Shown: piece after piece, positions 5,680 through 12,081 of the stretch
Layout: every line of letters begins with the position of its first letter
How positions within the stretch are numbered: the first letter of the stretch is position 1
DNA from: Chloroflexota bacterium
GTDB lineage: Bacteria > Chloroflexota > Anaerolineae > Anaerolineales > Villigracilaceae
Direction of reading: 5' to 3'
Length of the DNA: 14,646 nt
NCBI GenBank assembly: GCA_016191895.1
Contig: JACPVD010000209.1
Coordinates: 1 to 14,646 of the forward strand
The notes under the pieces: generated by a model
The model's database searches: none
What the model was told of the DNA's origin: nothing
The model's input: the letters and a program-made list of their open reading frames with translations, nothing else
Program-made: the position numbers and the translations under genes

Positions 5680-7128
5680 TCATGGACAGGATCGGATGTT
5701 TATCTTTGTGACCACACATCCTGCGTCTTTCGGCGGAACAGCGATACAACATTGATTGGCTTTGTCGAAGAGCGAGCCTTGCGCGCACTTGTTGAGATCG
5801 TCGGCGGCGGGCGGAGGCGGCGGCAGGCATACTTTCAGGTCGAACGCAAAGGATGGCACGCCGCGGCAGGAGATGATGTCTTTTCCATCTGTCGTGGTCT
5901 CGAATGTGCAGGTGAAATCAGGGTTGAGCGATTCGAATGTGGCGCCCTGCGAAATGGCGACGCCAGTGTACGGAATTTTTTGCACGCAGATATTATTTGT
6001 CTCTTCCACGCTGGGGAGGGGAAGCGTAACCCCCGAGGCGCAAGCCGGCGCGAAAGGCAGGGGCGACGCGACCGATTCGGTGGAAGATGCAGCCGGGGTG
6101 AGGGTGGGCGCTTCGGTGGGAGCAACGGTCAGCGTGGGTGCGGCCTGTGGCGATCCAAACAATTGATTGCGCAACAGGAAAACGCCCGCGATCACAACCA
6201 GCAGAACCATGCCGCCGACGATCAGGCCTGTCTTTGATTTACCGGATGGAGTTGCAGCCGCCTTATATGTCCCGGTATGAATGCCTGTGCCGGAGATGGT
6301 CAGATTGCCTTCATGGCCGAACGCAAGCAGGTTCAATGCCTTTGCCAAATCCACCGCGCTTGCGTAACGCTTGTTTCTGTCCTTCGCCATGGACAACTTG
6401 ATGATTCCGTCCACTTCATGCGGAAGGTCGGGAATCATCTTGAGAATTTCGGGAACCGGTTCGGTGATATGTTTGACGACAACGCCCATGGGCGTATCGG
6501 CATTATAGGGCTGGGAACCGCTCAACATTTGATAGACGATCACGCCCAGACCGTAGACGTCGCTGCGGCCATCGATGTCGTTTCCCTGCGCCTGTTCGGG
6601 ACTCATGTAAGCGGGCGTACCAATCACACCGCTACCGGTCAGGTTGCCGGTGGATTCGGTCAATTTTGCGACGCCGAAATCGGAAATGAACGGGTCGCCG
6701 TTTTCATCGAAGAGGATGTTATCGGGTTTGAGATCGCGGTGGACGATGCCTTTTTTATGGGCGTGGGTGAGCCCCAGCGCGATTCGCTCGACGATGCGGG
6801 CTGTCTCCTGCATGGGGACTTTTCCCTTATCGATCATATCCGAGAGGGACCCGCCCGTCATGAATCGCATCACAAAATAAGGCTGGCCGTCTTCATCGCC
6901 CACATCGTAGACCGGCACAATGGAGGGGTGCTCCAACCCGGCGATCATCTTGATCTCGCGCTCGAAGCGTACGCGAAACTGCGGATCGTGCATCATCTCG
7001 CGCGGCAACACCTTGATCGCAACTTCACGGTCGAAGCTGGGATCGTAACCGCGATACACGGTAGCCATGCCGCCGCGGCCAAGTTCCGATTTGATTTCGT
7101 AGCGACCTATTTTTGTTGGAATAGCCAT
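5680..7128 (-). CDS. Membrane-bound Hanks-type Ser/Thr protein kinase with Cys-rich extracytoplasmic domain
   Basis: The 482-residue product has a complete PknB-like kinase domain at residues 8-265: glycine loop ELGRGGMATVY (15-25), AIK with the ATP-binding Lys39, HRDLKPDN (130-137) with catalytic Asp132, DFG at 150-152, and activation segment GTPAYMSPEQ (170-179). A single membrane helix (about 301-319, GLIVGGMVLLVVIAGVFLL) follows a basic juxtamembrane stretch, so the kinase faces the cytoplasm. After a Thr/Pro/Ala linker (326-365) the outer domain (about 360-482) holds ten Cys, including a CC pair and a run of prolines. It is not a PASTA domain and I do not recognise it; it could be a disulphide-bonded sensor. 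The ATG at 7128 is chosen because the GRYEIKSELGRGG start follows at once and the -10 box is directly upstream. No ribosome binding site is present, consistent with a leaderless or nearly leaderless mRNA. The stop is TGA. Confidence 0.93.
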   Translation of the reverse strand: MAIPTKIGRYEIKSELGRGGMATVYRGYDPSFDREVAIKVLPREMMHDPQFRVRFEREIKMIAGLEHPSIVPVYDVGDEDGQPYFVMRFMTGGSLSDMIDKGKVPMQETARIVERIALGLTHAHKKGIVHRDLKPDNILFDENGDPFISDFGVAKLTESTGNLTGSGVIGTPAYMSPEQAQGNDIDGRSDVYGLGVIVYQMLSGSQPYNADTPMGVVVKHITEPVPEILKMIPDLPHEVDGIIKLSMAKDRNKRYASAVDLAKALNLLAFGHEGNLTISGTGIHTGTYKAAATPSGKSKTGLIVGGMVLLVVIAGVFLLRNQLFGSPQAAPTLTVAPTEAPTLTPAASSTESVASPLPFAPACASGVTLPLPSVEETNNICVQKIPYTGVAISQGATFESLNPDFTCTFETTTDGKDIISCRGVPSFAFDLKVCLPPPPPAADDLNKCAQGSLFDKANQCCIAVPPKDAGCVVTKINIRSCP

Positions 7129-7136
7129 GCGCCCAA

Positions 7137-7165
7137 GTATAAACGAGAGGGATGAAATGGCGCAA
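7137..7165 (-). promoter_or_regulatory. Candidate promoter of the kinase gene (near-leaderless)
   Basis: On the minus strand TTGCGC (7165-7160) and TATACT (7142-7137) are 17 bases apart. The -10 box ends only eight bases before the ATG at 7128, so transcription would start almost at the start codon. The lack of a ribosome binding site agrees. Confidence 0.5.
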
Positions 7166-7229
7166 GCAATACGCAAACCCCGGCAAGGAGTTTAATATCC
7201 ATCCTCTGGCACCACACCCGGCGCCGGCA

Positions 7230-7850
7230 TTAATTTTTGTTCAACGCCTGAAACGTTTGCAAAAGACTGATCAAAATATCGTCAGTGAAGACATGCATTT
7301 TCTGGAACATGTCTGCGGTCTGTCCCGAAGGGACGTTTGCCTCGCCATAGACTTTCACGACCGACTCAATCAGCGCGTTTCTGAAGAACAAAAAGGCTTT
7401 TGCAGCATCGACGTAATTCAAACTGTAACGGTGCGCGCGGGAGGCGTATTCATAGCCGATGGCATAGGCTTCGCTTGCGGCTTCCTCCCCGTTGGTTGCC
7501 ATGTAGGTCATCAGCCCGTGAAAAAGTGAACGTCCGCTCATGCGGTATTGGGTGCGGGCGTCTTCGTCCAGTTTTTGATACCATGACTCGGCCTGTAAAC
7601 GCCCTTCGGAGATTTGCATACGGACGGTTTTTATGACTTCCTGCATCATTTGCTCCGGCGCGGGCGAACTCGTCCGTGACCGTTTGTATGATTCTGCCCA
7701 AACGACGATCTCGCTGCGCCGGTAGCGGCGATGCCCGCCCTGCGTTTTGTGCGTGGGCAATATGCCCTTGTCGGACCAAAGCCTGACCGTGCCGGGGTGA
7801 ACCCCCAATACTTTTGCCGCGTCACTGAGGGAAAGCCATTCGTCTTTCAT
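7230..7850 (-). CDS. MerR/BldC-type helix-turn-helix transcriptional regulator with a C-terminal helical domain
   Basis: Residues 5-54 of 206 form a MerR/excisionase-type winged helix: WLSLSDAAKVLGVHPGTVRLW is the helix-turn-helix, and KGILPTHKTQGGHRRYRRSE is the wing with the typical GGHRRY motif. Residues 66-206 are helical. They contain SGRSLFHGLMTYMATN, IGYEYASRAHRYSLNYVDA and AFLFFRNALIE, which resemble the RsbR-type N-terminal globin-like domain fused to regulators in related bacteria; this likeness is from memory of the pattern only. No metal-binding Cys cluster is seen, so it is not a classic metal-sensing MerR. The ATG at 7850 has a weak AGGA nearby. The gene lies between the kinase and the transporter on the same strand, and the ligand is not known. 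Confidence 0.85.
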   Translation of the reverse strand: MKDEWLSLSDAAKVLGVHPGTVRLWSDKGILPTHKTQGGHRRYRRSEIVVWAESYKRSRTSSPAPEQMMQEVIKTVRMQISEGRLQAESWYQKLDEDARTQYRMSGRSLFHGLMTYMATNGEEAASEAYAIGYEYASRAHRYSLNYVDAAKAFLFFRNALIESVVKVYGEANVPSGQTADMFQKMHVFTDDILISLLQTFQALNKN

Positions 7851-7890
7851 GAATTATCCTATCTGTGCGGAATGTAGTCTTTTGCGCCAT

Positions 7891-7918
7891 GTAGCGGACG
7901 TTAGAGAACGTCTGCTAC
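7891..7918. terminator. Hairpin between the MFS gene and the regulator
   Basis: GTAGCGGACGTT (7891-7902) pairs with AACGTCTGCTAC (7907-7918) around the loop AGAG, 12 positions with one G-U pair. It begins ten bases past the end of the minus-strand MFS gene. No T-run follows on either strand, so it may stabilise the mRNA end rather than terminate strongly. Confidence 0.5.
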
Positions 7919-7927
7919 GCGGCAAAT

Positions 7928-9232
7928 TTACTCTGCCGCCAATGCCGCCTTTTCCACAAATGACGGTTCGTGCGCCTGTTTTTGGAACGCGCCGACGTCG
8001 ATTCGATAGAGCATGATCGCGGCGACAAAGAGCATTGATGCTTCGATGCCAAATACAACAAGATATCCGCCCAGAGCGTCGCCCGCGAGTTGGGTGGCGA
8101 GGTCGGCGACGAGGCCGGCCATGAGCAGGCCGGCCAAACGCGAGAGCCCGTTGGAGAAGCCCCACGCGCCGATGTACAACCCAACTTTTTCGGGGACGGT
8201 GAGATCGAACATCAAGGAAAGGTTGGCAATCGTCGAAATGCCCGTGCCAAGCCCAAGCAATGTGATACCGGCATAAAAAGCGGACGTGCTGGCGGTCAAC
8301 CCGCTGGCAACGATGACGATGAATCCGATCAGTGCGCCGAGGTTTCCCGATTGCGCTACGTATTTCTTTTTTACGCGCCCATCGAGAACACCCGCAATGA
8401 CGAAAGCCAGCAACGTAAAACTGTTGGTGATGGATACGATGCGCGAAGTCTGTTCGAGGGTCATGCCGAAGGCCTGGGCGGCGAAGGGTTCGAGGAGCAC
8501 ATCCTGGCCGAGGATGGCGGCAAGGAGCAATAGCAAATAGACGAAGAAGATTTTCGCCACGCGGTTTTCCATGATGGCGGAAGTCATTTGTTTGATGGAA
8601 TAATTTTCGGATTTGGTTTTTGAGGAGGCGCGGTCAAAGGGAGACTCTAGTTTGAAGAGGCCGAGCAGGCCCAGGGTCAGGGCGGATGCGGCGACGGTGA
8701 GAAAGGCGTTTTGGAGAGTCGCGGGGTCGTACGTCGGAACCATCCTGCTCAGGCTGATGCCTGTCGCGATCAGCCCCATCACCATGACCGTGAACATGAC
8801 GGCGATCGTCTTGCCGCGTTCCTTTTCGCCGGAGAGTTCGGATGCAAGCGAGAGATATGAAACCGCCGAGAGGTTGAATCCCATCCCCCACATGCCGAAA
8901 GCGAGGATGCCGGCAAGAAGGCCAAACCCGAAATTTTCGCTGATCAAAACGGCAATTTGCGGGGAGACCGCAACACCTGCCACGCACAAAACCAGGCCGG
9001 TGAGGATATAGGGAGAACGGCGATACCCCAAAATGGGATGGCGATCTGAAAAGGAACCGATGGCAACTTGAATGGGTGAAAGCAAATAGGGAAAGACAGC
9101 GAGAAGCGTGAAGATTGTTTTGGAAACACCGAGGTCAAAGATCATGACGCGGTTGAGTGTGCTGTTGATTGGCACGAGCGTCATGGCGACGGCGGTGTGG
9201 ATGAGGGCGAGTTGCAGTCGTTTGATTAACAT
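7928..9232 (-). CDS. PucC/BCD-family MFS transporter
   Basis: The 434-residue product is an integral membrane protein with about twelve hydrophobic helices. Its start (MLIKRLQLALIHTAVAMTLVPINSTLNRVMI) and the segments RRSPYILTG, AGILAFGMWGMGFNL, EKERGKTIAVMFTVMVMG and GLGTGISTIANLSLMFDLTVPEKVGLYIGAWG are characteristic of the PucC / LhaA / Bch2 family, also called bacteriochlorophyll delivery (BCD) transporters. In phototrophs these help assemble light-harvesting complexes. No photosynthesis gene is in this window, and the neighbour is an iron permease, so a role with tetrapyrroles or an iron ligand is possible but unproven. The gene has a good promoter of its own (9288-9315) and a hairpin in its leader. 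The ATG at 9232 has no clear ribosome binding site. The C-terminal tail (about 410-434) is cytoplasmic and charged. Confidence 0.88.
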   Translation of the reverse strand: MLIKRLQLALIHTAVAMTLVPINSTLNRVMIFDLGVSKTIFTLLAVFPYLLSPIQVAIGSFSDRHPILGYRRSPYILTGLVLCVAGVAVSPQIAVLISENFGFGLLAGILAFGMWGMGFNLSAVSYLSLASELSGEKERGKTIAVMFTVMVMGLIATGISLSRMVPTYDPATLQNAFLTVAASALTLGLLGLFKLESPFDRASSKTKSENYSIKQMTSAIMENRVAKIFFVYLLLLLAAILGQDVLLEPFAAQAFGMTLEQTSRIVSITNSFTLLAFVIAGVLDGRVKKKYVAQSGNLGALIGFIVIVASGLTASTSAFYAGITLLGLGTGISTIANLSLMFDLTVPEKVGLYIGAWGFSNGLSRLAGLLMAGLVADLATQLAGDALGGYLVVFGIEASMLFVAAIMLYRIDVGAFQKQAHEPSFVEKAALAAE

Positions 9233-9250
9233 GGTTGCTTAAATACAGCA

Positions 9251-9269
9251 AGGGCGTATGTAACGCCCT
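9251..9269. repeat. Small hairpin in the MFS gene leader
   Basis: AGGGCGT (9251-9257) and ACGCCCT (9263-9269) form a 7-bp GC-rich stem with a 5-nt loop. It lies 19 bases before the MFS start codon, within the leader expected from the promoter at 9288-9315. It could affect ribosome access. Confidence 0.45.
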
Positions 9270-9287
9270 CGCCTCTGCGATGGTCAA

Positions 9288-9315
9288 ATTGTACTTTTTG
9301 GGGCGAATTTGACAA
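9288..9315 (-). promoter_or_regulatory. Candidate promoter of the MFS transporter gene
   Basis: On the minus strand TTGTCA (9315-9310) and TACAAT (9293-9288) each match the consensus at five of six positions and are 16 bases apart. Transcription would begin near 9281, giving a leader of about 49 nt. The transporter can therefore be expressed apart from the iron permease upstream. Confidence 0.6.
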
Positions 9316-9384
9316 TGTAGATTTACGTAGAATTTTACTAGAGATTTGTGAGCAGTTTTTTTGAGTTGCGGCTTGAAAGTCGCG

Positions 9385-10209
9385 CTACGCTTTTACCGTC
9401 GTTTCTTTCCCGTACCGTTGGCCCGACCATTGCAACCCAATGCCTATCGCCGCAAAGTATGCGATATACGCGATCAGTTCGGCCAGGGACGGCGTGGGGT
9501 TATATCCAAACAATGCGCCAAGCAATTGCCCGGGGATCGATTCCTTGCTGATCAGCGAATTCATGTCCCACACATGTTCGATGATGGCGGGAATCCAGCC
9601 GACTTCGGTGAACTCATGCACGCCATGCGCAAACAGCCCGGCCGCAAACAGGATGAGCAAAATGCCGGTTACCTGGAAAAAACGGCGCAAGTCCAGGCGG
9701 ATTGTGCTGGCAAAGATCGACCATCCCAAAAGAATGGCCGTTCCCAGGCCAAGAAAGGCGCCGACCATTGTTTGCAGCGAATTGGAAATAAATACGGATG
9801 CAGTGAGGAAAAGCGCCAGTTCGATCCCTTCACGCAATACCGCGATGAAAGCGACGAAAAAGATGGCGCGTCTTCCAATCTGTGAGGCCTGATGAATTTC
9901 GGCTTCGAGGTTGGATTTCAATGATCGCGCCTGGCGGCTCATCCAAAAGATCATCCACGTTAACAACCCGGCCGCGATCAGCATGGTGAAACCCTCGAAG
10001 ATCTCTTCTGCGGGTCCTTCCATTTCAAGCCCAAAGATGGTCAACAGGACTGCGGTGAGGATGCTGAGAAGGCTTGCGCTTAGAGCGCCAAACCAGACCG
10101 CAGAGGCAAGTTCGGGACGCCTGATTTGACGGACAGCGCCCAACAAAATGCCGACAATCAGGGCGGCTTCAATTCCTTCACGCAGGGAAAGCAGGTAACT
10201 GGGTAACAT
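9385..10209 (-). CDS. FTR1/EfeU-family iron permease
   Basis: The 274-residue product is a polytopic membrane protein of the FTR1 family, which moves ferric iron in yeast and acts as EfeU in bacteria. Both hallmark REGxE motifs are present: SLREGIEAAL (R10-E14) in the first helix and VLREGIELALF (R126-E130) in the fourth. About seven hydrophobic helices are visible. The ATG at 10209 is preferred over a GTG at 10221 because the AGGAG at 10225-10221 overlaps that GTG and lies 11 bases before the ATG. EfeO and EfeB partners are absent here, so either it works alone or the partners are elsewhere. It is divergent from a DtxR-family regulator, which is the expected controller. The leader is long and contains a 37-nt hairpin (10270-10306). 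Confidence 0.92.
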   Translation of the reverse strand: MLPSYLLSLREGIEAALIVGILLGAVRQIRRPELASAVWFGALSASLLSILTAVLLTIFGLEMEGPAEEIFEGFTMLIAAGLLTWMIFWMSRQARSLKSNLEAEIHQASQIGRRAIFFVAFIAVLREGIELALFLTASVFISNSLQTMVGAFLGLGTAILLGWSIFASTIRLDLRRFFQVTGILLILFAAGLFAHGVHEFTEVGWIPAIIEHVWDMNSLISKESIPGQLLGALFGYNPTPSLAELIAYIAYFAAIGIGLQWSGQRYGKETTVKA

Positions 10210-10269
10210 TTGTGATTTCACTCCTTTGGTTTGTAGGTGGGTATCCTTTCAACAAAGAAGGGGGAAGTG

Positions 10270-10306
10270 GGGTGTTGTGGACGCGCGAAGCGCGCCCATA
10301 ACACCC
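10270..10306. repeat. Strong hairpin in the ftr1-dtxR intergenic region
   Basis: GGGTGTTGTGG (10270-10280) pairs with CCATAACACCC (10296-10306) with one G-T pair. After one mismatch, CGCGC (10282-10286) pairs with GCGCG (10290-10294) around a GAA loop. Its right arm overlaps the dispersed repeat at 10300-10331. It would lie in the transcribed leader of the permease. Confidence 0.7.
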
Positions 10307-10331
10307 AACACCCCAATTCATTGAGAAGATA
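10300..10331. repeat. Dispersed intergenic repeat, copy 2
   Basis: This stretch matches 215-246 at 27 of 32 bases in the same orientation. Here the repeat is joined on its left to a strong hairpin, whereas copy 1 is joined to a different sequence, so the 32-base core is the shared unit. Confidence 0.6.
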
Positions 10332-10347
10332 GCCCGAATAATTCCAA

Positions 10348-10356
10348 TGTTATAAT
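10348..10356 (+). promoter_or_regulatory. Extended -10 promoter of the dtxR-family gene
   Basis: TGTTATAAT is a perfect extended -10 element (TGnTATAAT). Transcription would start near 10363, about 88 bases before the ATG. No good -35 box is present. Confidence 0.6.
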
Positions 10357-10362
10357 CTGGGC

Positions 10363-10384
10363 AAATATAATAATCTAGATATTT
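10363..10384. promoter_or_regulatory. AT-rich inverted repeat, possible operator
   Basis: AAATAT (10363-10368) and ATATTT (10379-10384) flank ten bases that end in the palindrome-like ATCTAGAT. The element lies between the two facing promoters at 10348-10356 and 10398-10425. It does not match the DtxR/IdeR box (TTAGGTTAG-type), so its role as an operator is a guess from position. Confidence 0.25.
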
Positions 10385-10397
10385 ATAGTGTTTTTTA

Positions 10398-10425
10398 TTT
10401 ATATCCCCTTGCAACCGGTTTTCAA
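10398..10425 (-). promoter_or_regulatory. Candidate promoter of the FTR1 permease gene
   Basis: On the minus strand TTGAAA (10425-10420) and TATAAA (10403-10398) each match consensus at five of six positions with a 16-base spacer. Transcription would start near 10391 and run left through the dtxR promoter. The leader would be about 180 nt. Confidence 0.55.
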
Positions 10426-10450
10426 CCAGGTTGATACTTTCCGGAGTTCC

Positions 10451-11143
10451 ATGTCTGCCAGCCCCGCCATGCAACGCTATGCCGCCGAAATCTACCGGCT
10501 TCAACAAGACCATGAACAAGTCTCGCTTTCGCTTTTAACTTCGCATGTGGAGGCCTCCGCCCAGGCCATCTCCACAATGGTCAAACGCCTCAACAAAAGC
10601 GGATATTTGATTCACGAACCGTATCGAGGCGTGCGTCTGACGGAAGACGGCGAGCGAATTGCCATGCCATCCCTGCGCCGTCACCGACTTACCGAAGTAT
10701 TCCTCGTTAAAGTAATGAAATACGACTGGGCCTCCGCGCACGTCCTTTCGGACACCTTCGAGCGCGGCATTAACGATGAACTTGAGGAGCGCATGTTCGA
10801 ACTTGCGGGCTGTCCCACGCGCTGTCCGCATGGGGAACCGATTCCCTCCAAAGACGGAGTCATGCCTGCGGTGAAGGACGAGCCGTTGTCGAATGTGCCT
10901 TCGGGGTCCGATTGTGTTGTCAGCCGCGTAAGAACGCACGACATGGATAAACTCCGTTACATCGCGGAGATCGGCCTGGTGCCGGGGACGCCGTTTCATT
11001 TGCTGAGTTGCGCCCCCTTCAAAGGCCCGCTGCGGCTCGAAATGAAACCGCACGATCATATCATCGGCTATGAGTTGTCGCAATCGATCTGGGTGGAGGT
11101 AACGAAAAAGGGCGAAGGGAACAAACTTCCCCCGCGTGTATAA
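10451..11143 (+). CDS. DtxR/MntR-family metal-dependent transcriptional regulator
   Basis: The 230-residue product has the full DtxR plan: winged helix (about 7-66, ending HEPYRGVRLTEDGER), dimer/metal domain (about 70-140, with LRRHRLTEVFL and the CPHGEPIP motif) and a C-terminal SH3/FeoA-like domain (about 150-218). Family members repress iron or manganese genes when metal-bound. Against DtxR, the ancillary metal site is kept (H78, E82, H97). The primary site (Met10, Cys102, Glu105, His106 in DtxR) reads Arg9, Asp101, Glu104 and Arg105, so two ligands are now Arg. The start at 10451 has GGAG at 10443-10446; an open extension to 10388 lies inside the promoter region. The gene diverges from the FTR1 permease, its likely target, and may regulate itself. 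Confidence 0.93.
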   Translation: MSASPAMQRYAAEIYRLQQDHEQVSLSLLTSHVEASAQAISTMVKRLNKSGYLIHEPYRGVRLTEDGERIAMPSLRRHRLTEVFLVKVMKYDWASAHVLSDTFERGINDELEERMFELAGCPTRCPHGEPIPSKDGVMPAVKDEPLSNVPSGSDCVVSRVRTHDMDKLRYIAEIGLVPGTPFHLLSCAPFKGPLRLEMKPHDHIIGYELSQSIWVEVTKKGEGNKLPPRV

Positions 11144-11147
11144 ACTG

Positions 11148-11178
11148 GAGTCCAAAGTCTCCCGACTTTGGACTCTTT
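11148..11178 (+). terminator. Intrinsic terminator after the DtxR-family gene
   Basis: A perfect 12-bp stem pairs GAGTCCAAAGTC (11148-11159) with GACTTTGGACTC (11164-11175) around TCCC, followed by TTTC. It lies five bases after the stop and also separates the gene from the converging glycosyltransferase. Confidence 0.8.
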
Positions 11179-11184
11179 CATGTG

Positions 11185-12081
11185 TTACGGCTTGGGGGTG
11201 CTGACCACTTTCTTTTTGCGAAATAGATTTACAAACAAACTCAACGCCAGCTTCGCAAACATTGCAAAGTAATAAACCCAATTGAATAAAAAGAAATAAT
11301 CTTTCGCAAAGTGCTTGCGGAAGTAAAGATAGTATGAGCGATGCCATTCGTAGATGGTGCGAAACGGCTGGACTTTCGATCCGCCTTCCCCCCCATAATG
11401 AATGACCTGCGCCTGCGGGTGGTAGTAAATCTTCCAGCCGTGAAGGCGGGCGCGGCGGCAATAATCGGAATCCTCCTGATAGGCGAAAAAATTCTCGTCG
11501 AGATACCCGATCTGCTCGATGACCTCGCGGCGAATCATCATACATGACCCGGAAACTGCTTCTGCTTCGTGGGTTTCATCCTCGCCCATGTAGCTCATCA
11601 GATAACCGCCGAAACGTTTATCGTTTGGGTAAAGGCTCGATAGGCCCGAGAAATAACAAATGGCGTCCCAGGGACGCGCTTCACTGCGGCGGCATTGCTT
11701 TTGCAACGTTTTATCGCGGTTGAGGACTTTGGGGCCGACGATCCCAACTTCGAGATGCGAATCAAGAAACTTCGCAAGGTCGGCAAGGGCGTTGGGTTGA
11801 ATCACGGTATCGGGGTTGAGGATGACCACGTAACGCCCCTGAGTCAACTTCATGGCTTGATTGTATGGGCGGGTGAAGCCGGTGTTTTCGTCGTTGGTGA
11901 TCAACGTTACATTGGGAAAATCCTTGCGAAGCATTTCGGGCGCTCCGTCACCGGAGAAGTTGTCGACGACGACGATCTCGAAGGAAACCGAATCAAGCGT
12001 CCCGTAGATGGAAGCGAGGCAGTCGCGCAGAAAATCGCGGGCGTTGTAATTCGTGATGCAGATCGAAATATCGGGCGTCAT
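11185..12081 (-). CDS. Family 2 glycosyltransferase (rhamnosyltransferase-like)
   Basis: The 298-residue product has a GT-A fold: ISICITNYNARDFLRDCLAS at the start, EIVVVDNFSGDGA, the NTGFTRPYNQAM segment, the metal-binding ILNPDT (DxD-like), and the acceptor-side YQEDSDYCRRARLHGW with the catalytic-base ED. This pattern is that of the WbbL-like subgroup, which adds rhamnose or a related sugar to surface polysaccharides. The C-terminal part is hydrophobic and basic (FLFNWVYYFAMFAKLALSLF then RKKK), so the enzyme is anchored on the inner face of the membrane. The start codon overlaps the stop of the upstream glycosyltransferase (ATGA), so the two are translationally coupled. The exact donor and acceptor cannot be read from sequence. 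Confidence 0.9.
   Translation of the reverse strand: MTPDISICITNYNARDFLRDCLASIYGTLDSVSFEIVVVDNFSGDGAPEMLRKDFPNVTLITNDENTGFTRPYNQAMKLTQGRYVVILNPDTVIQPNALADLAKFLDSHLEVGIVGPKVLNRDKTLQKQCRRSEARPWDAICYFSGLSSLYPNDKRFGGYLMSYMGEDETHEAEAVSGSCMMIRREVIEQIGYLDENFFAYQEDSDYCRRARLHGWKIYYHPQAQVIHYGGEGGSKVQPFRTIYEWHRSYYLYFRKHFAKDYFFLFNWVYYFAMFAKLALSLFVNLFRKKKVVSTPKP

Noticed and set aside
7216..7227. CCGGCGCCGG palindrome after the regulator gene, considered as a terminator
   Set aside because: It is a loopless palindrome of ten bases with no room for a loop, and no T-run follows on the minus strand. It is more likely chance in GC-rich sequence.
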